Assembly (NCBI GenBank): GCA_022425625.1
Contig: JAKMFD010000121.1
Location: forward strand, 1 to 54,256
DNA from: Crocinitomicaceae bacterium
Lineage (GTDB): Bacteria; Bacteroidota; Bacteroidia; Flavobacteriales_D; Crocinitomicaceae
Reading direction: 5' to 3'
Length of the DNA stretch: 54,256 nucleotides
The notes beneath the pieces were generated by a model, which did not search any database, had not been told where the DNA came from, and worked only from the letters and a program-made list of their open reading frames with translations. Below are positions 11,042 to 20,921 of the stretch, piece by piece. Position 1 is the stretch's first letter. Each line of letters opens with the position of its first letter. The position numbers and the translations under genes were made by a program.

Positions 11042-12276
11042 ATGCTGTTGGTATTCGTGATTTTTATAAAAGCTTAAATAGTAATGATTGGTGCTTGATA
11101 TTTATTTTGGTTTTCTCCATTTTATATCCACCTATTGTTCCTCTTGGATTCATGGCATGGGTTATATCAATATTTCGATATAAAACGGAAAAAACTTATT
11201 CCTTTTGGATGAGCATGGAATGCTTATTTGTATGCTATTATTTACTTCTTCTTATAGGTATGGCATGGACTCAAGATGTGGAAGTAGGGTTCTTTAAGTT
11301 GGAAAACAAACTCTCTTTTCTTCTATTCCCATTGCTTTTCTATTTTTCAAAATTTTCTTTAAGCCGTTCTTCAATATTGAACATTCTTCTTTTTTCTGCT
11401 GGTCTTAGTCTTTTGATTTATGAATTTATCGCAATATTTAAATCTATATATTATCCTGAAAATAATAATTGGGGTTACTTTAAAGATGTACTATTTAGTC
11501 CATTTATGCATCGTGGTTATTACGCGTTCTATTTGGTAATTGGCTCCCTTATTTGTCATTATAAAATTTATCAAAACGTAAAAAAAACAAACTTAATAGC
11601 TCTTTTTCTCTTCTTATCTTGTGGTGTGTTTCAAACCTTGTCGAAGGCCGGTATTTTAACTTGGTTGATTTTTAATCTAATCCTTTTATTACATTTTATA
11701 ATAAAAAGAGGAAGCTGGAAATTAATGTTAACCCTTGGAATGGGCATAGTAATCAGTGTTTTTGTCTTTTTAAATATTGATTCAAGTATAAAAAACAGAT
11801 TTAACAAAGTTCCATTATCCTTAGCAGGGATTGAATTAAAAAATAACAATAGCGAAGAAAGTAACCAAGCTCGAATTCTAATGTGGAATGCATCGATTTT
11901 GAGTTTATCTAAAGGACACTTTTTTGGCTTCGGAACAGGTGATGATATATCCATATTAAAAGCGCAGAACATACGTGATCATAATAAGGTTGTTGCCATT
12001 AAAGAATTGAATGCCCATAATCAGTTTTTTACCACAGCGCTGCAAATTGGTCTACCCGGCTTACTTGTCCTACTTGCTATTTTTATAAAAACTTGGCGGA
12101 ATTTTTTTCGTGATAAGCATCTACTATCTTTACTTATTAGCCTTTGCTTTTTTTGTAACTTTTTCATTGAATCTTTTTTAGAAAGGCAAGCAGGAATTAT
12201 ATTATTTTGTCTTCTTACCATAACGCTTTCAAAAGAAATAATAGCTGATAAACGTGAGACATTTGCCGAAAATTAA
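11038..12276 (+). CDS. O-antigen ligase family membrane protein
   Basis: Multi-TM, NQARILMWNASI...FGFGTGDDI...LNAHNQFFTTALQIGLPG. Confidence 0.8.
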   Translation: MNAVGIRDFYKSLNSNDWCLIFILVFSILYPPIVPLGFMAWVISIFRYKTEKTYSFWMSMECLFVCYYLLLLIGMAWTQDVEVGFFKLENKLSFLLFPLLFYFSKFSLSRSSILNILLFSAGLSLLIYEFIAIFKSIYYPENNNWGYFKDVLFSPFMHRGYYAFYLVIGSLICHYKIYQNVKKTNLIALFLFLSCGVFQTLSKAGILTWLIFNLILLLHFIIKRGSWKLMLTLGMGIVISVFVFLNIDSSIKNRFNKVPLSLAGIELKNNNSEESNQARILMWNASILSLSKGHFFGFGTGDDISILKAQNIRDHNKVVAIKELNAHNQFFTTALQIGLPGLLVLLAIFIKTWRNFFRDKHLLSLLISLCFFCNFFIESFLERQAGIILFCLLTITLSKEIIADKRETFAEN

Positions 12277-12279
12277 ATA

Positions 12280-13500
12280 ATGAGAATACTTATTTTAACT
12301 CAATATTATCCACCTGAAATTGGAGCACCTCAAAACCGTCTTCATGAACTTGCTATTCGCTTCCAAGATAGAGGGGTAAAGGTTGAAGTGCTGACTGCAC
12401 TTCCAAACTACCCAAAAATGGAAGTGTTTGACAACTATAAAAACGGAAAATTAAGGTTTGAACGTATTGACAATATCCCTGTGTATCGCTCATGGATCTA
12501 CATTTCTAAATCTAAAGGTATACTCGCAAGACTATTTAATTATTTCAGTTTTGTTTGGTCAAGTTATTGGCGAGGTAGAAAATTAGAAAACTATGACTAT
12601 TTATTAGTTGAAAGCCCCCCCCTATTCTTAGGTTATTCGGCAATGGCTCTGAGCAAAAAACTAAATGCTAAACTTATTTTCAATGTCTCTGACTTGTGGC
12701 CGGAAAGTGCTGAAAAACTGGAACTTGTAACGAATAAGTATTTATTAAAAATGGCAACACGACTTGAACATAAATGCTATGAGCATTCGAAACTCATTAC
12801 AGGTCAAACTCAGGGAATAGTGAATAACATACAAAAACGTTTTCCTCATAAAAAAGTCACGTGGCTTCCAAACGGCGTGGATGTTTCATTCTATAACCCA
12901 GAAAAGATTGAAGCTGGAGACTTTAGACAAAGAAATGGCTTTAAAACTAGTGATGTCATCTTTTTCTATGGTGGTATTCTTGGCTATGCACAAGGCTTAG
13001 AAATTATACTTGAGACTGCTAGGAGACTTGAAGAGTTTCCCGAAGCACAATTTGTGATTCAAGGCGCAGGGCCTGAAAAAGAGAAACTTCATTTACTTAA
13101 AGAAAAATATAAGCTTGAAAATGTTCATTTTTTCGAACCTGTCAAAAAATCAGAAATGCCATCAATTTTAAAATGCATTGATGTTGCAGTTATTCCTTTA
13201 AAGAAGCTTGATCTTTTCAAAGGAGCCATTCCATCAAAGGTTTTTGAGGCGCTTGCAATGAAGAAACCTCTATTACTTGGCGTTGATGGTGAGGCAAAAA
13301 ATCATTTTATTGACAAAGCAAAAGCGGGGCTGTTTTATACTCCAGAGGATATTGAGAGTATGAAAGCGCAAATCATATTCTTACTTAAAAACAAGAATGA
13401 GCGTCGTGAGATGGGAGAAAATGCGAGAAAATATGTGTCGGATGTGTTTGACCGTAATAAAATTGCAGAAGGCTTATATGATGCGCTTCAAAATATGTAA
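12280..13500 (+). CDS. Glycosyltransferase family 4 (WbuB-like)
   Basis: MRILILTQYYPPEIGAPQNRLHELA; KPLLLGVDGEAKNHF. Confidence 0.92.
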   Translation: MRILILTQYYPPEIGAPQNRLHELAIRFQDRGVKVEVLTALPNYPKMEVFDNYKNGKLRFERIDNIPVYRSWIYISKSKGILARLFNYFSFVWSSYWRGRKLENYDYLLVESPPLFLGYSAMALSKKLNAKLIFNVSDLWPESAEKLELVTNKYLLKMATRLEHKCYEHSKLITGQTQGIVNNIQKRFPHKKVTWLPNGVDVSFYNPEKIEAGDFRQRNGFKTSDVIFFYGGILGYAQGLEIILETARRLEEFPEAQFVIQGAGPEKEKLHLLKEKYKLENVHFFEPVKKSEMPSILKCIDVAVIPLKKLDLFKGAIPSKVFEALAMKKPLLLGVDGEAKNHFIDKAKAGLFYTPEDIESMKAQIIFLLKNKNERREMGENARKYVSDVFDRNKIAEGLYDALQNM

Positions 13501-13509
13501 TTTCGAATT

Positions 13510-14721
13510 ATGATTCCATTTTCTCCCCCGCGTATTGATGAAAAAGTACTTAAAGAGGTCAATGACGCTTTAATGAGTGGTTGGATAACTACGGGACCAA
13601 GAACAAAATTATTTGAAAATAAAATCAGTGCCTATTGTGGTTGTAAAACTACTGTGGCGGTGAGCTCCTGGACCATGGGAATGGAAGTTTTTCTCCGATG
13701 GTGGGGCATTGGACCAGGAGATGAAATTATCATTCCAGTATACACATACTGTGCAAGTGCAAATGTTGTATTGCATACAGGTGCTAAAGCTGTAATGGTT
13801 GATGTGAGTAAAGATGATTTCAATATTGCTATCGATAAAATTGAGGCTGCCATTACATCCAAAACAAAAGTCATTATGCCTGTTGATATTTCAGGGTTTC
13901 CATGTGATTACAATGAAATTCTCAATTTAGCGAATAAACATAAGGAGGTTTTTACTCCAAACAATACGAAGCAAAGCAAACTTGGACGTATTCTTATAGC
14001 TTCAGACGCAGCGCATAGCTTTGGTGCTTTATATTTCGGTAAACGATCGGGCAGCTTAGCTGATGTCACTTGTTTTTCTTTTCATGCTGTAAAAAATCTA
14101 ACAACTGCGGAAGGCGGTGCCGTATGTTTTAATCTTCCAGATCATTTTGACCATGATGAAATCTATAAAGATTTTGTTACGATTACCTTACATGGACAAT
14201 CAAAAGATGCTTTAGCAAAAAGTAAAAAAGGCGCATGGAAATATGATGTACTTGTTCCAGGTTATAAGTGCAATATGACGGATATTCAAGCTGCAATTGG
14301 ACTGGTAGAACTTGACAGATATCAAGAAAACCTTGAAAGAAGAAAGGAAATATTTACCGCTTACGATGCAGCTTTTTCAAAAAAAAGCTGGGCGATATTA
14401 CCAATACACGAGCATTCAGAAAAAACTTCGAGTTATCATTTGTATCTATTGAGAATAAAAAATATATCTGAAGATCAAAGAGATGAAATTATTCAAGAAA
14501 TATTCAATAATGACGTAGCCGTGAATGTGCATTTTCAGCCACTACCGTTACTAACGGCATATAAAAACTTAGACTACAGAATTGAAAAATTCCCTGAAGC
14601 GATTAAAAAATATCAAAATGAAATTTCACTACCCGTATATTTTAATCTTAACAATAATCAAGTAGCTCAGGTTGTTCATGCGGTAGTTTTATCCGTTGAA
14701 AAAATTCTTAATAAAGAATGA
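13510..14721 (+). CDS. DegT/DnrJ/EryC1/StrS family PLP-dependent sugar aminotransferase
   Basis: CFSFHAVKNLTTAEGGAV PLP-lysine motif; N-terminal MIPFSPPRIDE. Confidence 0.93.
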   Translation: MIPFSPPRIDEKVLKEVNDALMSGWITTGPRTKLFENKISAYCGCKTTVAVSSWTMGMEVFLRWWGIGPGDEIIIPVYTYCASANVVLHTGAKAVMVDVSKDDFNIAIDKIEAAITSKTKVIMPVDISGFPCDYNEILNLANKHKEVFTPNNTKQSKLGRILIASDAAHSFGALYFGKRSGSLADVTCFSFHAVKNLTTAEGGAVCFNLPDHFDHDEIYKDFVTITLHGQSKDALAKSKKGAWKYDVLVPGYKCNMTDIQAAIGLVELDRYQENLERRKEIFTAYDAAFSKKSWAILPIHEHSEKTSSYHLYLLRIKNISEDQRDEIIQEIFNNDVAVNVHFQPLPLLTAYKNLDYRIEKFPEAIKKYQNEISLPVYFNLNNNQVAQVVHAVVLSVEKILNKE

Positions 14722-15419
14722 TGAAAAGAACATTCGATCTTATATTTTCATTTACAATTCTGACTTTTTTTCTTCCATTTGGATTACTTATTTCAATACT
14801 TATTATACTAGGTTCTAAGGGGGGGGTGTTTTATCGTCAAGAGCGCATAGGAAGACATGGAAAACCCTTCATGCTTTTAAAATTTCGATCCATGAGAATC
14901 GATGCAGATGAGCAAGGGAAATTGACTGTAGGAATGAACGATTCAAGAATCACTAAAATTGGTCTTTTTATACGAAAATATAAACTTGATGAATTCCCAC
15001 AATTTATTAATGTATTATCAGGAGAGATGAGTATTGTTGGGCCTAGGCCTGAAGTTGCAGAATTTGTTGCACTTTACAATGCTTCACAAAAAAGAGTACT
15101 AGAAGTTAAACCCGGCATAACAGATTATGCCTCTATTGAATACTTTAATGAAAATGCTTTGCTAGCTGAAGCCCAGGAACCCAAAAAGGCGTATGTTGAA
15201 ACTATCATGCCGGAGAAAATCAGGTTGAATCAAAAATACATAAGCAATCCTACGCTTGCACATGATTTAAAAATCATTTTTCGAACTATACTCAGAATAC
15301 TCAAAACTGAGGTAATTTTTCTATCTTCAGTAAAATTGAATTTCTATGTTAAAGTCATTTTCGTGCTTCATCTCAATATCATTACTTCTAACGAGCTGTG
15401 GTCATATCAAAAACATTAA
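14718..15419 (+). CDS. Undecaprenyl-phosphate sugar phosphotransferase (initiating sugar transferase)
   Basis: MMKRTFDLIFSFTILTFFLPFG, FYRQERIGRHGKPFMLLKFRSM, ELPQF-type motif (DEFPQFINVLSGEMSIVGPRPE). Confidence 0.93.
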   Translation: MMKRTFDLIFSFTILTFFLPFGLLISILIILGSKGGVFYRQERIGRHGKPFMLLKFRSMRIDADEQGKLTVGMNDSRITKIGLFIRKYKLDEFPQFINVLSGEMSIVGPRPEVAEFVALYNASQKRVLEVKPGITDYASIEYFNENALLAEAQEPKKAYVETIMPEKIRLNQKYISNPTLAHDLKIIFRTILRILKTEVIFLSSVKLNFYVKVIFVLHLNIITSNELWSYQKH

Positions 15420-16365
15420 AGTTTCTCAAGTTGAGGCTATTTGGTTTGAATATAGCCCTAATCAAAACCTAAATAACGGTTCAAAATTTAAAGGAGAAAT
15501 TCTATTACAAACATACGATGGAAAGCAGCATGACGTATCAAATAATAATAAAATAAGGTTTAGTTCACCAGATTTGAGAAGAAACGGCAGCACTTACACA
15601 ATTGTAAAAAAAGCCAAATCCTTTAATGATGACCAATGTTACCTAACACTTAAATACGAAAATAAGGATGAGGTATTCGTGAGTAAAGATTCTATGCAGA
15701 TGAACTATAGAGGGGGACTAAAAATATTGTACAATGGGTCGGATGGGAAAGACGGAAAAAATCAACGCAATAAGGGCACGCCACTTCTTTGGCGTGATGG
15801 AAAAAGTGGTGAATCAGGAGAATTTGGAGGTGACGGAGGTTCATCAAAAAACTACACCGCTCATATTTGGTCGATAGAAGACATGATTTATGTGAATGTG
15901 AAAGAAAACAATTCAACCAATGTCATGAAATATAAAATGACTGCTGGAAACGACCTACATTTTGACCTTTCAGGTGGTGATGGAGGTGATGGAGGAAATG
16001 GCGGCGATGGAGGAAATGGTAAAGATGGTGCAATTAGTGGAGATAAAATCAAACGAGCAGGTGATGCAGGGAATGGTGGAAACGGCGGGAATGGTGGAAA
16101 TGGCGGAAACGGTGGCAATATAAACCTATATATTCATGAGAATGCAAAGGATATTGAGGGCCAACTTACAACCAAAATAAATGGAGGGCGTTATGGCGCG
16201 CGAGGTGAAGCAGGAAAAAGAGGGATTCCGGGATCACCCCTTAACGGTCAGCAAGCGGGAAGACAAGGGTTCCCAGGACGACCTGGTATGACTGGGCATA
16301 AAGGTATGGATGGAAGTGTGCAAAAATATATTCAAGACTTTGATTTTACGGTTTATCTTGAATAA
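15346..16365 (+). CDS. Collagen-like/glycine-rich lipoprotein
   Basis: Lipobox LTSC; (GDG/GNG)n repeats and GARGEAGKRGIPGSP...GRQGFPGRPGMTGHKGMDG collagen-like G-X-Y repeats. Confidence 0.8.
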   Translation: MLKSFSCFISISLLLTSCGHIKNIKVSQVEAIWFEYSPNQNLNNGSKFKGEILLQTYDGKQHDVSNNNKIRFSSPDLRRNGSTYTIVKKAKSFNDDQCYLTLKYENKDEVFVSKDSMQMNYRGGLKILYNGSDGKDGKNQRNKGTPLLWRDGKSGESGEFGGDGGSSKNYTAHIWSIEDMIYVNVKENNSTNVMKYKMTAGNDLHFDLSGGDGGDGGNGGDGGNGKDGAISGDKIKRAGDAGNGGNGGNGGNGGNGGNINLYIHENAKDIEGQLTTKINGGRYGARGEAGKRGIPGSPLNGQQAGRQGFPGRPGMTGHKGMDGSVQKYIQDFDFTVYLE

Positions 16366-16384
16366 AGACGGTTCAAGTATAAAT

Positions 16385-17083
16385 CTATGACTTAAACTCG
16401 AGCTCAACTTCTTTGAAATCTTTTATAGGCCTCAATCGTTGATTTTTGGAATCGATTAAATAAAAATTAAATGGGAATTTAAAGGCCAAATCTAGATCAT
16501 GAGTTGATATAATGATTCCTTTATTATGTGTTTTAGCCAATTTTTCGAGAATTTGATAGACCTTGATTTTATTTGCATAGTCTAAATGTGAGGTTGGTTC
16601 ATCCAAAAGAATATAATCAGTCTGTTGAACATAGGCTTTTGCAATAGCGCAAAGATGAAGCTCGCCGGAGCTCAGCTCATTCGTGAATTTCGAAGAAAGG
16701 TGCTCAATCTCAAAAATCTGCTTTGCCTCTAATACCGCTTTATGATCAGAAGCATTACCGCGACCAAAAACATTGGTGAACTGGTTTCGTCCAAGCATCA
16801 AATAGGCATTCACACTTAAAAAAGGAACACCACTTGGTGAAGATGAAACATAGGAAATCTTTGTAGAAAGTTCTTTGGGAGCATATTGATATAATGCCTT
16901 ACCGTCCAAATCAAGTGATCCTTTAATAGGATTAATCATACCTGAAATAGTGTTCAAAAATGCGGATTTTCCAATACCATTTCTACCCATCAAAACATGA
17001 ACAGCACCTCGAGCAAACTCCACTTCTTCAACAGAAAAAAGAAATTCATCAAAACCAATAGAACCTTTTTTAAATGAAATCAT
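16385..17083 (-). CDS. ABC transporter ATP-binding protein (FecE/BtuD type)
   Basis: GRNGIGKSAFLN Walker A, LSSGELHLCAIAKA signature, ILLDEPTSHLD Walker B. Confidence 0.92.
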   Translation of the reverse strand: MISFKKGSIGFDEFLFSVEEVEFARGAVHVLMGRNGIGKSAFLNTISGMINPIKGSLDLDGKALYQYAPKELSTKISYVSSSPSGVPFLSVNAYLMLGRNQFTNVFGRGNASDHKAVLEAKQIFEIEHLSSKFTNELSSGELHLCAIAKAYVQQTDYILLDEPTSHLDYANKIKVYQILEKLAKTHNKGIIISTHDLDLAFKFPFNFYLIDSKNQRLRPIKDFKEVELEFKS

Positions 17084-18078
17084 CGAAGCTTTCTAATTAA
17101 AATATAAATAACAAAAGGTGCCCCCACTAAGGAAGTCAAAGCATTAATTGGTACTAAAATTGTATCACTCAAGGCTTGAATAATTAAATCACAACTCAAA
17201 ATAAAAAAAGCACCGAACAACATATTGGCCAGCAGGAGCAGGAAATGATTTTGGGTTTTAAATAGCATTCGTGTTAAATTTGGTACCGCCAAACCAACAA
17301 ATGCAATTGGCCCACAAAAAGCAGTAATTAAACCTGTAAATAATGCTGTTATAAATACAATAGCGAGTCGCAACGATTTCAAATTATATCCCATGAGCCT
17401 ACATTCATCTTCGCCCAAGACTAGGACATTCAGTGGTTTTACAATTAGAAGGGTACCGAAGCAACCCAAAATAAATACAAGACTTATGAGCGGCACTTGT
17501 TCAATGCTCACACCATTTAATGAGCCCATAGACCACAAGGCAAATGCTTTTAAGGATTGTGCTTGAGAGCTTGCCTCTAGTATAGTAATAATGGCAGCAA
17601 CAAAACTACCGAGCATAACTCCAAACAATAATAAGCCGATTTGATTTCTAATAAAGGAGGCTGTAAACAGAATAAATAACCCAAAGACAAAAGCACCCAA
17701 TAAAGCAGAACCTATTAAGCCAAGCTCAGAATTAAAAAATTGTACACCAGATAAAAGCCCTAAGGCAACCGTTAAGCTAGATCCTGAATTAATTCCTAGA
17801 ACATACGGCCCCGCCAATGGATTTTGAAATAGTGTCTGCATTAACATACCCGCAATGGATAAAGCTGCACCCGAAATAACAGCAATACATACACGTGGAA
17901 GTCTTATTTCCCTTATAATGAGTTCAGACAAATTGTTTTCTGAATAATTAAAAACAGCATTATAAATATCCGAGAATCCCGTTGGAATATCTCCTATGCG
18001 CAAACCTAATATGACAAGAATAATTATGCCGATAGAAACAAGTAATAATATCACCTTTTTGAAATGGCTCGAATTCAT
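17080..18078 (-). CDS. FecCD/BtuC family ABC transporter permease
   Basis: LPRVCIAVISGAALSIAGMLMQTLFQNPLAGPYVLGINSGS typical FecCD motif. Confidence 0.95.
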   Translation of the reverse strand: MNSSHFKKVILLLVSIGIIILVILGLRIGDIPTGFSDIYNAVFNYSENNLSELIIREIRLPRVCIAVISGAALSIAGMLMQTLFQNPLAGPYVLGINSGSSLTVALGLLSGVQFFNSELGLIGSALLGAFVFGLFILFTASFIRNQIGLLLFGVMLGSFVAAIITILEASSQAQSLKAFALWSMGSLNGVSIEQVPLISLVFILGCFGTLLIVKPLNVLVLGEDECRLMGYNLKSLRLAIVFITALFTGLITAFCGPIAFVGLAVPNLTRMLFKTQNHFLLLLANMLFGAFFILSCDLIIQALSDTILVPINALTSLVGAPFVIYILIRKLR

Positions 18079-19151
18079 TGAACTTTCTTATAAAAAACCA
18101 ATTTACTTTCATCTAAATTAGACCCATTATTCAATTCAGAATAATCAGAAAGAATGAGATCAGGCCTACAAGCAGATTGCTCCCAATACTTATTTGCATT
18201 GTGGCTATAACAAAATAGTGAACTTTTAGCTATAATTGGTAATAATTTCGATTTAGGAAAGGCCTGTAAAATCTCTTTTTTTGTTTTAAACCCCGGATTC
18301 AACCATAAATCAATTTCAGAGGACATCCCCAATATTTTTTCAAATGAATAGGCAAGACTACCTGTTCCAGGATCTTCTGAAAATACATAATTCAAACCTG
18401 CATCTTTTAAAAGCTGGGCATGGTAGCTATTTCCAGCCGGAGCATACCAATAATCGCCCGTCATGTTGCCTGAGAGAATTCGTTTTGGATTTGATCCGTT
18501 GATTTTTGTCTTTATCTCACTGTAGTGCGCTTTTATTTCATTGAACTTTATTTTGGCCTCTTCTTGATGACCGGTTAGATAACCAAATAATAGAATCCAT
18601 TCAGCCCGACCCAAAGGATGAAGTTCCCGCCAATCAAAATTAGGAATGCAAAGTATACCAAGCTTATTCAAAACTTTCTCTTTAGAAAAGGAACTTGAGA
18701 AAGCACTATAAACGATAACTTCCGCTTTAGAGTTTAATATTTTTTCAATAGAAACGGATTGTTCCTCGCCCAGCACGATAGGATTGTTTTTTTTAACCTT
18801 AGAATCATAAACATACTTTAAATTGGATACTGCAACAATATGATTTTGCAATCCAAGTTCACTAAGCATACCTATATGAGTGCTGGAAAGACAGGCCATT
18901 TTATTAATTGGTTTATCAATATCATAAGAGCCACTTAATGAATTTGAACTAAAATTAGGTATGCGCAATCGATAAACATTAGACGAATCATCAGGATTAT
19001 GAATTTCAATAAACACTTGATTCCCCTCTTCTGAAATACTGAGCCATTGACTGTATTCACAAATATTCCCGGCCAGTCTCTTATTAGGTTCGGCAGGTGC
19101 AGTTGTACAAGAAGATACTAAAACCAGCAGCGCCAAATAAACGACCTTCAT
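18075..19151 (-). CDS. ABC transporter substrate-binding lipoprotein (BtuF-like)
   Basis: Lipobox VSSC; operon with BtuC/D homologues; periplasmic-binding fold pattern. Confidence 0.85.
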   Translation of the reverse strand: MKVVYLALLVLVSSCTTAPAEPNKRLAGNICEYSQWLSISEEGNQVFIEIHNPDDSSNVYRLRIPNFSSNSLSGSYDIDKPINKMACLSSTHIGMLSELGLQNHIVAVSNLKYVYDSKVKKNNPIVLGEEQSVSIEKILNSKAEVIVYSAFSSSFSKEKVLNKLGILCIPNFDWRELHPLGRAEWILLFGYLTGHQEEAKIKFNEIKAHYSEIKTKINGSNPKRILSGNMTGDYWYAPAGNSYHAQLLKDAGLNYVFSEDPGTGSLAYSFEKILGMSSEIDLWLNPGFKTKKEILQAFPKSKLLPIIAKSSLFCYSHNANKYWEQSACRPDLILSDYSELNNGSNLDESKLVFYKKVQ

Positions 19152-19967
19152 CTAATACTGTTCTGATTCATTTGGAAAATCTCCACTTTGAACATCCTTT
19201 ATGTATGCCTTAAATGCCGAACTCATTTGTTCATGAAGATTGTTGTACTTTCTCAAAAATCGAGGATTGAATTCATTATTGATTCCGAGCATATCATGGA
19301 CAACGAGAACTTGTCCATCAACATCTCCACCTGCTCCAATCCCAATTATCGGAATCGCTACAGTTTCTGCCACCTTTTTTGCTAATGCAGCAGGTATTTT
19401 CTCCAAAACTATTGCAAAGCATCCCGCAGCCTCGAGTGCCTTGGCATCCTCAATTAAATTTGCCGCTTCTTGATCTTCTTTTGCTCGAACAACATATGTT
19501 CCGAATTTATAGATTGACTGAGGTGTAAGTCCCAAATGACCCATTACAGGTATTCCAGCAGTCAAAATCCTTTTAATTGAATCCAAAATCTCTTTTCCAC
19601 CTTCCATTTTAACTGCATGACCTCCAGACTCTTTCATGATACGAATGGCACTTGATAAAGCCTCAAGTGAGTTTCCTTGATAAGAACCAAATGGCATATC
19701 TACAACTACCAATGAACGGTTTATTGCGCGAACAACAGATGAGGCATGGTAGATCATTTGATCTAATGTTATCGGAAGCGTAGTTTCATGACCAGCCATA
19801 ACATTTGATGCCGAGTCACCTACGAGTATTATATCCATACCCGCTTCATCAATAATTTTAGCCATTGAAAAATCATAACCCGTAAGCATAGATATCTTTT
19901 CACCAGAATTCTTCATTTCCTGAAGCGTATGTGTGGTAACTTTCTTTACATTTTTATGAACTGACAT
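19152..19967 (-). CDS. panB: 3-methyl-2-oxobutanoate hydroxymethyltransferase
   Basis: [43 protein letters not shown]. Confidence 0.97.
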   Translation of the reverse strand: MSVHKNVKKVTTHTLQEMKNSGEKISMLTGYDFSMAKIIDEAGMDIILVGDSASNVMAGHETTLPITLDQMIYHASSVVRAINRSLVVVDMPFGSYQGNSLEALSSAIRIMKESGGHAVKMEGGKEILDSIKRILTAGIPVMGHLGLTPQSIYKFGTYVVRAKEDQEAANLIEDAKALEAAGCFAIVLEKIPAALAKKVAETVAIPIIGIGAGGDVDGQVLVVHDMLGINNEFNPRFLRKYNNLHEQMSSAFKAYIKDVQSGDFPNESEQY

Positions 19968-19976
19968 AGCGTAAAT

Positions 19977-20921
19977 TTAGGAATTTGAGAGGTAGTCTTC
20001 AATATTTTGTTGGATCCGCGCTGGAATATCTTTAATATCTGCCCTTTGAAATGATGTTCCTGTTATTTTTTCAAACAACTCTATATATCTCTCAGAAACT
20101 ACCTGAACAAAGTCATCAGGCATTATCGGCATTTTTTGTCCTTTTAGTCCTTGAAAGCCATTTTCTATGAGCCATTGCCGCACAAATTCTTTAGATAATT
20201 GTTTCTGAGATATCCCTTTAGCCTGCCTCTCAGCATAGCCGTCAGCATAAAAATATCTTGAAGAATCTGGGGTATGAATCTCATCTATCAAAATGATTTC
20301 ACCATCAGAGAGACCAAATTCATATTTAGTATCCACAAGAATCAGACCTTGGGCCGCTGCCATTTCTGTACCTCGAGCGAAAAGCTGTCTTGTATACATT
20401 TCTAACTTTTCATAAATCGCTTTGGGAACTATATCATTAGCCAGTATTTCTTCACGTGAAATGTCCTCATCATGTCCCTCATCTGCTTTTGTAGCAGGAG
20501 TAATAATAGGTTCAGGGAATTTATCATTCTCCCTCATGCCTTCCGGCATTTCAACTCCACAAAGCAATCTTTTTCCCAGTTTATATTCTCTTGCAGCATG
20601 ACCTGCTAAATATCCTCTTATGACCATCTCTACACGTATTGGTTCACACGCCATACCCACAGCCACATTTGCATCAGGCGTTGCTTCAAGCCAATTTGGA
20701 ACAATGTCCTCAGTTGCTTTCAAAAACATAGTAGCCACTTGATTTAAAACCTGTCCCTTGTATGGAATCCCCTTTGGCAAAACATGATCAAAGGCGGAGA
20801 TTCGATCCGAAGCGACCATAACGAGACGTCTGTCATTGAGATGATAAACATCTCTTACCTTTCCATTATAAACTGATTTTTGCCCCGTGAAATTGAAGCT
20901 AGAATTAGTTAGTGCTTTCAT
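19977..20921 (-). CDS. purC: Phosphoribosylaminoimidazole-succinocarboxamide synthase
   Basis: [51 protein letters not shown]. Confidence 0.96.
   Translation of the reverse strand: MKALTNSSFNFTGQKSVYNGKVRDVYHLNDRRLVMVASDRISAFDHVLPKGIPYKGQVLNQVATMFLKATEDIVPNWLEATPDANVAVGMACEPIRVEMVIRGYLAGHAAREYKLGKRLLCGVEMPEGMRENDKFPEPIITPATKADEGHDEDISREEILANDIVPKAIYEKLEMYTRQLFARGTEMAAAQGLILVDTKYEFGLSDGEIILIDEIHTPDSSRYFYADGYAERQAKGISQKQLSKEFVRQWLIENGFQGLKGQKMPIMPDDFVQVVSERYIELFEKITGTSFQRADIKDIPARIQQNIEDYLSNS

Noticed and set aside
15888-16118. Minus-strand ORF MPPFPPFPPFPPFPPFPA… resembling a Pro-rich repeat protein
   Set aside because: It is the antisense of the GGN/GDG repeats in the collagen-like lipoprotein; repeat-driven open frame, not an independent gene.
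15960-16125. Tandem DNA repeats that could suggest a CRISPR or minisatellite array
   Set aside because: Repeat period of 6-9 nt follows Gly codons in frame; no spacers or cas genes.
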